Below are positions 11,364 through 24,200 of a DNA stretch of 64,000 nucleotides, piece after piece. The translations under genes were made by a program, and so were the position numbers. The notes under the pieces are model-generated. The model did no database searches, had not been told where the DNA came from, and worked only from the letters and a program-made list of their open reading frames with translations. The stretch's first letter is position 1; each line of letters begins with the position of its first letter. Source of the DNA: Cunninghamia lanceolata (taxonomy: Eukaryota > Streptophyta > Pinopsida > Cupressales > Cupressaceae). The stretch covers positions 14,437,001 through 14,501,000 of the forward strand of contig BSBN01001752.1 of assembly GCA_027924645.1 (NCBI GenBank), given 5' to 3'.

Positions 11364-13825
11364 TATTATCCTATTTTGCCCCCTTGGCTAAATAGTCTAA
11401 AGATCCATGAGATCATGCTGTTTTTCCCTCTGGAATGCAAGGCAAAATTACCCAAAATAACTAAGTCCAAAAATCTTGAGTTTGCCTTATGTTTTCAATG
11501 TTGTCAGACTTTTAGAATTCAGAGTTCTAGTCTTCAGCGTTCCATCTACATTGTCTCTGAACTCTGCTCCTTTGCCTTCAAAATTGCCTAAGTGTTCAAT
11601 GCTTATAGGAGGTTAGAGTTCAAACCTTCCCTCTTCTTCTTTTCAAAGGTAGTGGCAGGCATCCTCTGAGGTGTGCTAGGTGTTGGTGTGGTACAAGTTC
11701 TACACAAAGCAAAGGCAAGTTCTCTTCAAACTTGCATTGGCCCGCCACGTGTCCAAGTTCATGATTTTAGAATTAGCTAAGTGCTAAGTGTTCATCAAAC
11801 TTCAGAGTTCCCTTCTTTGATGTTCCTCATTCAGTGGGCCTGATCTTTGTAGAGTTTTATATGGCCATGTGTCAGCACCACACTCACCTGAGGCAAAACA
11901 ACCTTGAGTTCCCCTTCGGCTTGGTCCATTGTGCCATTGTGCCACGTGGAAGCCCAACGCAGACTATCAAAATCCACAAAAGTTGAGCCCCTTGTGCTCA
12001 TTGAGCTTAGCGTGGCCCCATTTTAAGAACAAATTTTATTGCATGTGCTTAAAGGGTCTCTTAAGTTGTGTCAATGTGGAAAGCAAGTTAGCAAAAGTTC
12101 TTTCTTCATAGAGACTCCATCCTTCGTGAGACTTTCCAAATGGCTTTAGCAAGTCTACAAAGGATCTAAGGTGGTGTTTATAACCTATTATGCCATATGG
12201 TTCTAGTCTTCTGTCTTTGTAAAGTTCCACAAGTGTCATTTGGCAGGCTATTGCAAGCTTGTGGATTGTTAAAGATGACGTCATATTTGCACTGCACAAC
12301 TGCGAGATGTAGATAAGTGTAGAGCATATCATGGCCTATGGCCATAATACCGATGATTCAGTCGAATGAAGGAGATGGTGCCAGGTGTTGAGGGATTGAA
12401 ACAATGGGGCCATAGCAATTGAAGATCAGATGATAGTGTATTATCATAGGAGAATCTTGTCTGCATGGATGATTCTCTGTGCTACTACAAGATGTTGACA
12501 TGTAGCTAATTCCCTAAAAGGAGAATAAGGCTTGTGTAACGCAGAACCTTAGAGCCTCAGTGCCAAATCAAAAGGGGAAGCGATGGCCATTGATTCTAAA
12601 GGCAGATCCATCAACGGTTAAGATTCAAAGGTGACTCTCAAATAGTCTAGAAGGTAGGAGATCTTGCCAATTAAGGAAATATGTAGATTCAAACAACAGG
12701 GCTTTGCAGAGGCTGATTATTCAAAGGAATCAACTCAAGTCGAAAGATGCAAAGACTCAAAGAGTTAAAGATTTAAAGTGTTGTAAAATCTTGTCTCTGT
12801 CTAAGTCCATGCCTTTTTTAGGGATATGTACTTAGTATTCAATTTTGTAGACCTCGACCGATGAGGGTAGATGAAACAATGAGTCCTTCAATGCGAGATT
12901 ACAAATGAAGATACAAGGTCGATTCACCAGTAAAAAATGAGGACCTTATGCATTCCCTCATCAATGCACCTACCATTCATTCACACAAGCAATCCATTGC
13001 AGGCTTGTAGGCCTAACAGGGGTATGGGCTCCGCCCTAATTTGCAGGAGGTTTTTGAGCAAAATGTAATGTAGTATGGTTAATGTCCCTTCTCATTGACT
13101 TCTTCTTTTTCCCACCATGGCTACTATAGTTAAAATGAAATGCTATATATACATGTCTCAAAGATGTATTAAGTGTTGGATGTTCTTCTGGGATACTACA
13201 AGATAGAGACTTTTTGTAACCAGACCTCTGTAATGCAACTACAAGAAATACTGGATTTGATAGACTATACTCTTCTACTAAGCCTCTCATGTCTCTAGTT
13301 TTGTTCACCAATGAATGTAATTGGTTATTCAGTGTCCAACTTCTTTGCATTATTCTCTCTTTTGTAATGGTTATTTGACCTCTATAATCAATATAAATTG
13401 GTATTTTTCCTATCTTTTATTATTCTAGCATTGTGTCTACTCGGATTAGTGTGAGCTGTGTATTGTGAACAAAAGGGTCCCTTTCATTTCTCCACTTCTC
13501 TATCCTAGCCTCTGTTGGAATCAATATGAGTCTATGTGAGTCCTTTTAGTTTTGAAATTATTATTGTGTTGAGTCAGTTATAGCTAAACTTATCAAATCT
13601 GGTGCATCACCTATTTTAGATTAGCAATCCCTCTCTCCCTTTTCCCCTGCAAGCATTAACACTAGGTTTAGTTAATTTGTCTAAGCTCTGGGATTAGAAT
13701 GAGGAACCAGCCTTCTCTAGAGGTCTAATCTCATATTGCAAGGTCCCACACCTTGAGATGATTCCCATTGTGTCATTAGAAATCTTGGACTCTCTCCAAG
13801 CTTGGTGTAATTCTTTGTGATAACA
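11364..13825 (+). repeat. 5' LTR of element B
   Basis: Matches 20217-21261 plus 46934-48352 along its length, from TATTATCCTATTTTGCCCCC to GTGATAACA. The expected terminal TG is TA here. It contains no long conserved reading frame, unlike the LTRs of F. Shared landmarks include CTTAAAGGGTCTC near 12050 and the TTCTATCTTG-like region near 13200. Confidence 0.9.
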
Positions 13826-13830
13826 GTTTT

Positions 13831-13850
13831 TGGCATGCTTGGTGGGACCC
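13831..13850 (+). other. Candidate primer binding site of element B
   Basis: TGGCATGCTTGGTGGGACCC begins five bases after the LTR end, in the position and with the TGG start expected of a tRNA primer site. Its complement looks like a tRNA 3' end, but I cannot name the tRNA. The site may also be mutated. Confidence 0.45.
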
Positions 13851-14213
13851 TCTGCTCTAAGTAAGAGCTAGACTAAGGATTTGGTGCCATTCCTGTTTCC
13901 TTTGCTACTATGAAAGCATTCATCAGGCACTTGGCAACTCTGTTGATCCAATTCCTACACAATAATTCAACATTTCATGCCTGGAGTGTAGACAAGGTCA
14001 TCTTCTAGAGGTAATTTCCAATTTAGAGAACTTTCATTTACTAAGTCTAGAAGAAGATGTAGACTGTCTAGATCCCCTATGAGAGCAAGTAGAAGTAATA
14101 ATTCATACCATTCAAGAGCTCAGTCTACTCCTCCTCTAGTCAATTTTTAGGTTAGGTTTCAGTATTCAGGAAGAACCCTATGCATACCTATAATCAACCT
14201 AAATATCCCTAAT

Positions 14214-15581
14214 ATGGCTCGAAGTCTTCCATTTGTTGCTTTTAATGGGGGTAGCCCATTGGACCTAGCTCAATATGACAACATACCCACCTCAACCTTA
14301 AAGGCTATTCCATTCTTTAGCGGTGAAAATTACACCACCCCAGCTAAGCATATTCAAGACATAGCCAACGTCTGCTATGTCTACAATGTCACTATTGATA
14401 ATGTGGTTGTGAGATTGCTAGCTTCTTCATTCAAGGGAAAGGCCTTACAGTGGTATAGGGGTCTTCAAGATAACTCTATACACAACTGGGATGATTTGGG
14501 CACTAAATTGTGCCAACACTTTGAAGATAAGAGTGATCATTTGTCACTTATAGAACAATTAGCTACAATCAAGAGAGCCCCTCATGAATATGGTAGACTT
14601 CAACTACCGATTCCAAAAGACATGGGACAAAATACCTTTGTTGGTCAAGCCTTCTCCAAACAAAACATTCATCTATTACTTGAGGTCCTTAAATTGAGAT
14701 ATTGTTGTCATGATTCAGTCCATGGGAGGGACTGTATTTCTCGATGCCTATGAAACAACAATAAGGGCAGAAAATTGCCTAATTCATGTAGGAAAGATTG
14801 CTCCAAGGCCGCCAATGCCTCTATTTCCAGAGGCCCTTATTATGCAGCCCATTGTGGCACCAATTTCTACTATCTCTTATGTTGCTCCTCTAATCACACC
14901 TTTAGTTGAACTACTAGAAGATAAAGATTCCAGGATAAGGATGTTGATTAATCAATTGGTGCTAGAAAGGAGGTAGAATGCACAATCAAACAAGCCTTAT
15001 CATCCCACCAACTAGACATATCAACCCTTCAATTAGGGTTATCAACAAAATAGGCCACCATACCAAGGTAACATGGAAAAGCAAGGGCAACCTAGTTATA
15101 TCAGACCATTAAATGTTGTTAATACTAATGTAGAAAGCACCTCAGGGCCCCTTGTGCCAATTCAAAAAAACTTAGTCCAAGACAATGACTAGTGTTATCC
15201 TTGCAATCAACCACATGACCAAAATTTGTGTCAAGGTGGATAGTTCAGTCATCCTCTGACAGTGCAAGAGCAACCAACAATTTTAGAGCAGCAAGTTAGC
15301 ATTGATCAAGTAATGCTTGGAGGTCAAGAACAAATGCAACATAATGCTACCTTGATGAACTAAACCCTTGATGACTATTGTGGTGTCAATCAAGGCACTG
15401 GCCCCATAGAATTCAATACAAGGACAAATAGAAGAGCTACTAAAGATGCATCAGTGCTAGAAGCTGCCCGTACTCCTATACCCAAAGTGTCTCCAACAAT
15501 TAAACAATGAAAGAGAAAATGCATGAGACTCCTTCAAGGTAGGCAGATTAGACTGTTGGTAGGGTAGATTCAGTACCAAAT
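14214..15581 (+). pseudogene. gag of element B
   Basis: Starts at an ATG (14214) and encodes a Ty3 capsid domain: about 30 residues of leader, PFFSGENY, then FKGKALQWYRGL and LCQHFEDKSD, followed by the EQLATIKR helix. The frame breaks near 14700 and is picked up in another frame to 14976 (ETTIRAENCL, then Pro-rich PRPPMPLFPE). Downstream to 15581 the code is Gln-rich and full of stops. A cysteine-rich patch near 15190-15230 (CYPCNQ.PHDQ..C) may be the zinc knuckle. In the living element Gag packages the RNA in virus-like particles. About 390 bases of leader separate it from the LTR. Confidence 0.8.
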
Positions 15582-16270
15582 GTGCAAGCCCAATCCAATC
15601 AGCAGCCAAAAAGTGATCCAACTGTCACTAAAATGTCACAAAAGGGTAGTCAAATACCCTTTAGTATAGTGGATCAAATGAACAATACAAATCTAAGTGT
15701 TAGTTTGTGGGATCCTTTGTTAAGCCCAGCTCAAAGGAATCTTCTTCAAGAGGCCCTAACATAATTCATTCAGCCTACTGCAGAAACAACAAAAGAAAAG
15801 ACAACTACCCCAACAAACCTATGTCATGCCAAGGAGGAAGTAGAGTACAAGAAAAACTAGTAAGCCCTCCATTTTATGTTTCCCTAATCATAGGTGATAA
15901 ATTGTTACATAACTGTATGATAGATTCTAGGGTGGGTACCTCTGTCATGCCTAAAAATATTGTTGATAGGTTGGGTATAGAGTATGAGTGCATGAACAAA
16001 GGAGTAGTGTGATTAGATGGTACTATTGTCAATATAGTAGGTGTTATTAAAGGTTTAGAACTCACTCTACATGCATGCCCTGGCTACTCCATTTTACAAG
16101 ATATCTCAGTCATTGACCTCCCTACATACTTTGGAATATGCTTATCTAGTGATTTCACTACTAAAATAGATGGGTATTTATCTTTTGATTGCTCACACAT
16201 GTTGTTTAGAACTAGCTATGGCACCAAAGTGACCATTAGGGCTAAGCCTATTATAAATGACCATATATAG
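15582..16270 (+). pseudogene. Protease region of element B
   Basis: Aspartic protease of a Ty3 element. In the segment 15707-16012 the fold starts at PPFYVSLIIG; the catalytic site reads MIDSRVGTSVMP, with the Asp at 15923-15925. The usual D-S-G or D-T-G triad is D-S-R here, so the site is damaged. The second half of the protease (VVGVIKGL-like, then LPTYFGICLSSDF) continues past a stop at about 16012 to 16200. It would cleave the Gag-Pol polyprotein. The next domain is an RNase H, not the reverse transcriptase. Confidence 0.75.
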
Positions 16271-16289
16271 CCCTACATTCCTAACCCAA

Positions 16290-16960
16290 ACAACATGAAT
16301 TGTGCAATACATGAGTTGGAAGAGGATGATAGGAGTAGGCATGAAGCTACCACACCTATGGATGAAATACCTGATATATTGCTTGATGAGTGGGCTAATT
16401 GTTTTCAGTTTGACACTCCTGATCACATAGAGAATACGAGGCTGGGTACTTATTGTAACCATGAGGAGGATGCCATTATCCCCAATATTGAAAAGGAAAA
16501 ATCAGACCCAAGTGGGATATGGCAGATGTATTTTGATGGCTCCAGAAGCAAAAATGGAGTAGGTATTGGGGTTGTACTGATTTCACCCCAAAAGGAAAGT
16601 TATTTCTCTTCATTAAAATTGTAGTTTAGTTTTACTAACAATATAGCTAAGTATGAAGCCTTGATTCAGGGCATACAACTAGCTCAAAAAAGAGGAATAC
16701 AAATTTTACAAGTATTTGGTGACAATGAACCGGTTGACCACCAAATCAGAAAATTAAGTGCATTGAAGAATGAATTGCTCAAGTCATACAAACACAAGGT
16801 CTAGGACCTGATTGAAGACTTTGATGCCTTCAACATTTAAGTAGTTTTTAGACAGAGAAACAAGGATGTTGATAGGTTAGCTACAATTGGTGCCTAGTTT
16901 GATATTCCTCAGAATGTTAAACAAGTTTTAGATCAGCATGTAAGGATTGTTGTCATACTT
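16290..16960 (+). pseudogene. Extra (archaeal-type) RNase H of element B
   Basis: RNase H-fold domain between protease and reverse transcriptase. Visible motifs: MYFDGSRSKNGVGIGVVL (first catalytic Asp), NNIAKYEALIQGIQLA (catalytic Glu), LQVFGDNEPV (second Asp) and a RQRNKDVDRLA region near the last Asp. Stops occur at about 16624, 16803, 16840 and 16897. This resembles the additional RNase H known from plant Tat-lineage elements. In the arrangement I know it lies after the RT-linked RNase H; here it comes before the RT, as in elements A and F. Confidence 0.75.
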
Positions 16961-17399
16961 GTTGTGCCTGATAATGTGATAAGTTGGCAAGTGTTTGAAA
17001 GTGACTAGAAAATTGTAAATTTTTTGCAAGATAAGGTAGAGTTTGCTGCCAAAAATCAATCAGTATTGCAAGAGCAATATGGTGACCAGGTGATCCAGCT
17101 AAAGACCAACAAGTTGCCCAGAGGGTTGATCACTTTAGAGAGCATATTTGGTGCTAATGATTAGCTAAAGAGGGAGAAAATGAACATGACAGTAAAAAAA
17201 GGACTATGAAATGGTGGAGATTGCACAAGGAAGATTACTAAAACATGGCAAGGTATGTGGTCAAGCTGAGAGGCAAGGTTTCATTGATCTTTGTAATGAA
17301 TTTAATGATCTAATAGATTGGGATTATAGGGATCTAAAATGATTTGATCCTAGTTTAATCCAAAATACTATTGATCTAGACCCTAATGCCAAACTAGTC
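16961..17399 (+). other. Pol linker of element B
   Basis: Degraded linker between the extra RNase H and the reverse transcriptase, with several stops. It contains the short conserved lead-in that precedes plant Ty3 RTs (a segment like DPNAKLVH, then KQRPVNP near 17380-17430). Confidence 0.5.
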
Positions 17400-18724
17400 C
17401 ACTAAAAACAAAGGCCAGTAAATCCAAAAATAGAACCATTAATGAGAAAAGAGCTATCCAAACTCATAGAGCCTAAGATCATTTATCCCATTAAGTATTC
17501 CTCTTGGGTGGCTAACCTTGTTCTAGTTAGGAAGAAGAATGGGGAAATCAGATTGTGTGTGGACTTTAGAGACTTGAACAAGGCCTTAATTAAGGATCAC
17601 TATCCACTCCCTTCCATGGAGTAGATTTTACAAACAGTAGTAGGTACTGAAAGGTTTTCACTCCTAGATGGCTACTTAGGCTACAATCAAATTCTTGCGA
17701 AAGAATCAAATCAGTACAAAACAACCTTTACCACCAAGTGGGGTACCTTGGCTTATCAAAAATGCCTTTTGGATTGACAAATGCTGGAGCCACTTTTCAT
17801 AGAGCAATGGACTTGGATTTCAAAGGCCTGAGCAATGGTATTATTTTAGTGTATCTTGATGATTTGACTATGTATTCCAAGCATGCAGTTGACCATTTGG
17901 TTCATTTAAGAAAGGTCTTTGAAATATGCAGAGAATATGGGATATCATTGAATCCTAAAAGGTGTGTATTTTTTGTCCCAAAGGGCAAGTTGCTAGGGCA
18001 TGTGGTTTCCACAGAAGGATTGGCTATTGATCCAGAAAGAACAAGTGCCATTCTTGCTCTTCCTCTCCCTAGTCATAAGAAAGGTCTGCAGAGATTCCTA
18101 GGAAAGATCAACTTTGTGAGGAGATTCATACCTTATTTTTCTTTAATAGCAAAACCCCTCACAGCTATGCTAAAAAAGAATGCTTCCTTTACATGGTCTA
18201 AGGAAGGTAGGGACAGTTTTGAAACTGTCAAGCAAGCCATTGTACAAGCTCCTACACTGATAAACCCTAATTATGAGAAAGATTTCATCCTTTATGCCTT
18301 TGGAGGCAAGGAGGGTATATCAGTTGTCTTAACCCAAAAGAATGAAGAGAAATTGGAACAACCAATTGCTTTCTTCAGCCAACCTCTCAAGGAATATGAA
18401 TTGAATTATGATTTTGTTGAGAAGAAAGTGTTTGTTGTGGTGAAGGCACTAAAAAATTTCAGACATATGCTTTCAAACAAAAAAATACAATTGATGGTGA
18501 ACCACCCTAGCATGAAAGAGTTTCTTCTAAGTAGAGATATCAATGAAAAGAGAGCTGGGTGGATCACTAAGGTAATGGAATATGATATCAACATCAACAT
18601 TACTAAACTAGTCCATGGTAAAGGTCTATGTGAACAAATGGCAATAGATGGCAAGGGCAAAAGAGATATTGTATACGTCGAAGGGCAGGCACAACCAGTT
18701 GACTCTGACACTCCAACTAACTAG
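17400..18724 (+). pseudogene. Reverse transcriptase and RNase H of element B
   Basis: Ty3 reverse transcriptase. The first part (17442-17624) shows KYSSWVANLVLVRKKNGEIRL, CVDFRDLNKA and HYPLPSME. A stop at 17622-17624 and a frameshift near 17740 follow. The second part (17738-18724, 328 codons open) has MPFGLTNAGATF, the intact YLDD active site (LVYLDDLTMY), KCVF/GHVVS-type thumb motifs and a connection with GLQRFLGKINFVRRF. The linked RNase H then reads FILYAFGGKEG where an Asp is expected, so its first catalytic residue is missing. C-terminal HPSMKEFLLSR and ERAGWITKVMEYDI-type motifs lead into integrase. Confidence 0.9.
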
Positions 18725-19980
18725 TATTATGACATGGTCACATTTCTATAGTCAGGAAGATGCCCAGATGGATTGGATTAGGCCAAAAGAAGATATTTCA
18801 AACTCCAATCCATCCCTTATGTTATTGTTGATGGTGTCCTATTTAGAAAAGACATCAGTGGAGTTCTTCTTAGGTGTATTATACAAGATCAAACTTCTAG
18901 AGTACTAGAAGAATTTCATAATGGCCTTGTTGGTGGCCATTATTCTCCAAGAACAACTACTATCAAGATCATGAGAGCTGGTTATTACTGGCCTAGTCTA
19001 TTCAATGATGCACAAAGATGGACAAGGAAATGCAAAGAATGCATATTATTTGCTAGAAAGCAGAGACTGGTAGCTCTCCCCCTTCAACCAATCCAAATAG
19101 ACCAGGCTTTTGCCCAATGGGCTTTAGACTTCATTGGAGTAATCAATCCACCTTCTAGTGTTGGCCATAAGTGGATTCTAATAACCACTAATTACTTTAC
19201 CAAGTGTACAGAGGCAATTGCTTTGAGAGATGCCATAGAGGCATCCATTGTAGACTTCCGTGAGGGTATAGCTACAAGGTTTGGTGTGCCATCCATGATC
19301 ATTTATGATAATGTCAAGGCCTTTGTGGGCATAAAAGTCAGTGAATGGGCACTGAACTATGGGGTATACTTGAAAACCTCATCCAATTACTATCCTTAGG
19401 GAATTGGTTTGGTTGAGTCCACCAATAAAAATCTAATTAGAATCATTAAGAAGATAGTGGAGGATAATCAAAGAACCTGGCACTCTAGGTTAAAGACTGC
19501 TCTTTGGTCTAATAGAATCACTCCCAAAAGAGCCATAGGTAACTCCCCTTTCATGCTTGTATATGGAAAGGAAGTAAGGGTTCTTCTATCATTGGAGTTA
19601 CCTTCTCATGAGTTGGCAGAGCAGTTGGAATTAATGGAGAATGATGCCACGACAATCATTCTTGTGGAGCTGGTGGAACACGAGGAGAAAAGGGATACTG
19701 CTATGAGGACCCTTGAAGCCCCACCAAGATTAGGTCAAGAGGACCTTTGACATAAAATCTACTGGCAGAACATTCAGTGAAGGAGATATAGTGCTGAAAT
19801 GAGATGCAGATAAGGCCAAATCTAGAAGACATTCAAAGTTTAATGCCATATGGAGTGGCCCTTATATCATTACCAGTTGCAAATAGGGTAATTCATTCTA
19901 ACTCTTCAAGTTGAATGGAGAGGTTTTACCAATCCCAGTAAATGGGATTCATCTCAAACCTTCCTTCTAGCATGGTTGTG
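18725..19980 (+). pseudogene. Integrase of element B
   Basis: Integrase in three open pieces. An H2C2 zinc-binding part (about 18900-19050) has GGHYS, GYYWPSLFNDA and CKECILF. The catalytic core (19080-19400) has FAQWALDFIGVI with the first Asp, then TNYFTKCTEAI and a second site IYDNVKAF. The frame stops at 19397-19399 (YYP*G), just before the third acidic site VESTNKNL (expected Glu region), then runs 19409-19750 with LWSNRITPKRAIGNSPFMLVYGKE. The C-terminal part to about 19970 contains FNAIWSGPYII and a final LPIPVNG, the end of pol. No chromodomain is visible. Confidence 0.85.
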
Positions 19981-20185
19981 AGACCTTGCAAATAGGCTAG
20001 GTGTTTCCTTTCAATAAGTGCCTTTGTACTTTGTTGTATTCTCATTAGAACAATGCATGCTTGGTTGTTTTGTGTTGTGTCTTGGAGGCAGTGCTCAATT
20101 TATATTGACCCTCCCTTGTTCTTGTTGCTGGCCTTTTGACTCTATGCCCAATGGATTGATAAAGCCTCTGGATCCTAGTGTTTAG

Positions 20186-20216
20186 GTAGGCAAACACCCC
20201 TACATAGTCACCAAAA
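20186..20216 (+). promoter_or_regulatory. Pre-LTR motif replacing a polypurine tract (B)
   Basis: The 31 bases before the 3' LTR read TAGGTAGGCAAACACCCCTA, then CATAGTCACCAAAA. This is not the purine run used for plus-strand priming in most LTR elements. A similar TAGGCA..CCCC.AC.TAG arrangement lies at the same place in F, and CCCCAATTAG in A. Confidence 0.45.
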
Positions 20217-21261
20217 TGTTATCATTATTTGCCCCCTTGGCCAAATAGTCTAAAGATCCATGAGATCTTGGTGTTTTTCCCTCTAGAATGCAAGGAAAAA
20301 TTACCCAAAATGACAGTCCCAAAATCTTGAGTTTGCCTTATGTTTTCAATGTTGTTAGACTTTCAAAGTTTGGAGTTCTGGTCTTTAGTGTTCCATCTGC
20401 ATTGTCTCGGAACTCCACTCCTTTGCCTTCAAAATCACCTAAATGTTTAATGATTGTAGGAGGTCAGAGTTTGGACCTTCCCTCTTCTTATTTTCAAAAG
20501 AAATGGCGAGCATCCTCTAAGGTGTATCACATGTCGGCATGGTGCAAGTTCTACACAAAGTAAAGGCAAATTCCCCTTAGACTTGCTCCAGCCCACCTTG
20601 TGTCCATGTTTGCAATTTCAAAATCAGCTAAGTGCTAGGTGTTTTTCAGACTTTGGAGTTCCCTTCTTCCACATTCCTCCTTCGGTGGGCCCAATCTCTG
20701 TAGCATTTCATATGGCCATGTGTCAGCACTGCGCTCACCTGAGGCAAAACAACCTTGAGTTCCCCTTCGGTTACGCCATTGCACCATCGTACCATGTGGT
20801 AGACTGACGCAGACTATCAAAATCCATGGAAGTTGAGCCCCTTGTACTCATTGAGCCTAGAATGACCCCTTTTTAAGAACAACTTTTATTGCACATGCTT
20901 AAAGGGTCTCTTAAGTTGTGTCAACGTGGTAAGTAGGTCAGCAAAAGTTCTTTCTTCGCTGAGACTCCATCCTTCATGGGACTTTCCAAATGGCTTCAGT
21001 GAGTCTACGAAGGATCTAAAGTGGTATTTATAACTCCTCAAGCTATATGGTTCTAGTCTTATGTCTTTGTAAAGGTCCACAAGTGCCATTTGGTAGGATA
21101 TTGCGAGCTCGCGAACTGCTGAAGTTGACGTCATATTTGCACTACATGGCTACAAGATGAAGACAAGTGTAAAGCATATCACGGCCTGTGGCCATAATAT
21201 CGATGATTTAATTGAACGAAGGAGATGGCACCAGGTGTCGAGGGATTGAAACAATGGGGCC
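20217..21261 (+). repeat. 3' LTR of element B, left part
   Basis: Begins TGTTATCATTATTTGCCCCC and matches 11364-12410 of the 5' LTR. It breaks off at CAATGGGGCC, where element F entered. The last five bases (GGGCC, 21257-21261) are repeated at 46929-46933 as F's target duplication, and the LTR resumes at 46934. Confidence 0.9.
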
Positions 21262-24200
21262 TATTAGTTGTTTTAAATTCCCAACCTGATCTCAAGGAAA
21301 ATAGATCTATAGAATAGCCATTTCTAATAATTGATCTACCTCAGGGGATTGGCCAATGAATAGGAAATTGGGGTTTTCAATCCCTCTTTCCTCTGCACTT
21401 TAGGCTTTGTGAAACCAAGGAGCGCATTCCTATTTTGGATCTTTCACTTTTGGGGAAAACAGTGTTTTATTCAAATCGATGGGGGTTCATGAGATGCTTG
21501 CTTAATAACATTGTTCCTATAACAAATGTGTTCCTTCTAGATTACTTAAAGAACGTCTGATAAAGTAAGAGATGGGCTAGATTTTTAAGATTTTAGTTCT
21601 ATTTCTTTGTAGAGGAACATGCAAACAAAATAACATCAATGTAAATACAGAAATTAAAACCGTTCTTTGATTTATATGAAATGATCAAGGAGGTTTAGAT
21701 GAGGACAATAACCATCAAAAGATTAGTGCTTGAATCTGAGGTCACAGAGTCAAAAAATAAATATAAATGAACTTAGTATTAAGGATGCACTTATAACTTT
21801 ATTAAGAATATTGTAATGACACATTACATCACCACATCTTGAAATCAGATCAAACCATTCATTCTTACTTATCCCTGTGCATATCTACTATATTTAATAT
21901 CTTTCTTGAAGCACTTAAATTTACTCTTTGAGTAAAGGCCTTTTGGAATGGATATCCTTACACAACAATAACTATGAAGATGAATAATATTGATAGTTTA
22001 TCAATTTATTCAAAAATATAGAAAAAGACACAACTGTAGGAGACAATATGGTCTGAACCTTAACAATATATTCAAAAATGCTGAGTTTAACACAACTTTA
22101 TACCAATAATTGCAAGTACAAACAATTTTATCCTTTGAAAAACACACCTAGAAGTAAAGACTACTTATTATGATATTGTTCTATGCTACAGAAAATTTCT
22201 CCAAGGTACTCGTTACTAGGTCCTGAATTCCCTTTTATAGAAACAAGGGACCAAAACAAGCCTCAGACCAAGAAATAAATGTCATCCTCCTATTAGACAA
22301 AATTTTGTATTTTGTCTGGAAATAGAGGTAACTAATTTTACTCAGATAATCTTCATAGGAGCAAAAGCTATTACAAGTATGTCCACAAGATAAGTGGTGC
22401 TTGGGAATTGTGCCTTTGGAGAAAATGTAACAAACTATGCCAACCTTTGCTTTTTACCTGCATTTTGACAACAACAAGATTCCACCATTACTACTTTTAA
22501 ATATCAGGTAGCTCATTATATCTTTTATCCTAGGTTTGATATTGCTCCTTGGTGGGCCACTGAAAACTGATGAGATTATTCACACAAGATAAATATCTGT
22601 TATTTTATTTAGCCAAAACTGACTCAGCTTCCCTTGTAAAATTAGAAGCTACCTGACAAGAATCCCATAGTTTGTTGATGCTAATTCTGAACAGAGAAAT
22701 AGCTATCTTGTTATTTTGACAGATGAAGAAAGAGATGGTAGGAATGATATTGTTAAATTGGAGAATCCATGATTGGGATGGCTTGATGTCACCACTTTCA
22801 GTTTTTATTGTAGGAATTATCCCAACCTAATCATTATAAAAACCCTGAATTAACTTTAATGCCTTTTCCTCAAGATGGTTTATAAATGCCTGGGAGTCTC
22901 TTGCTTCTTTTGCTACCATATAAACTTGCTTAACATTCTTGGGAGCATTGGGATCATGATTTTCTCCTTTACAAATGCCTACCAGAGAAACAATCCTAAG
23001 GATCCATTTATCGAACAGAGGCATCGTTTGCTCCTTATCATCTGCGATCTTCTTAATAACTTGTGACAAATCATAATAACATTTATGGATTCCAACTGCT
23101 TGGCTTGATACCTTGTCCATTAACAATTCTAAAAAACCTGAGACAATAGACCAATTATCCTCCTACTGCCTATCAAAAGCATTTGTAAAAATGTCTTCAA
23201 ATGAGTTAATTTGTTGCCTTAAATCTTCATTCTCCTTTTCAAGAATAGACCTTGATGAAGAAAAAGAAGGATCAGAAAAATGAAACATGAATCCCTGACT
23301 ACCAATGCTGTATGTGATGAGGATGATGTTGAGGCCTCTTGCTACCATTGTATTACCTTTTCCTTCAACGTATTATATTCTGGCAACATGCCCATATGTT
23401 TTTTTAACAAATCATCATATTTTTTAGGAGAGCACTGGTGGTTGCTTTATTGAACTTTGTAACTTCTATTGCTAATTTAGATGCTTCTGTAGTGGGGGTA
23501 TCAGAGTCTCTCTTTATTATTAAGCCACCCTTAAACTCCTGGTCAAGTTCTGCAACCAAAGGCTTGTTAGTGTTAGGATCCAAAGCCCATATGGCTAAGG
23601 TCTCCAACTTCAGGTAAAATTTGGCACCTGTTAGTGTAGCCTCATCCTCCTCTTTTGTGGAAAAAACCTATTTGTATTGTCTTCTTGCAGTGTCTAGAAT
23701 AATTTAGCAGAAGCTATATCCTACTCAGGAAGCAATAAGATCCTACTATCTCTAATCATTTGTTTGCCCTGATCTAGAGAAATGTTCTTGACCTCCTCCT
23801 TCATTTGTGTAGCCTAATGGATAACTACTCACATGCTTCTTGAGGAGAATGAGACATTTCCTCTTCTAATCTTTTTTCATAATCATTCTTTCTGCTTCTT
23901 CATAAGAAATCAAAAAAATCCTTAGTATTGACAAAATCATCATCAGTAATGAAATTTATACATGCTATAGTCCTGATATCATCTAAAATATTATTGCCCT
24001 TTATGGCAATATTAGAAATTCTATTCAAAGGTAATTCCTCAAGCATATCTCGGCTAGGGCATGGCATCTCATGTTGTACCTCTTCCTCAGTTATTTCCTT
24101 TTCTTCCTCATCATCAGGATAGTCAACCAGAGGACTCATTTCAACTTTTCTTCTTTTTGGAGAAGGCTCTTCATGAAGAGAATCAAATTCAGTCATTGGT

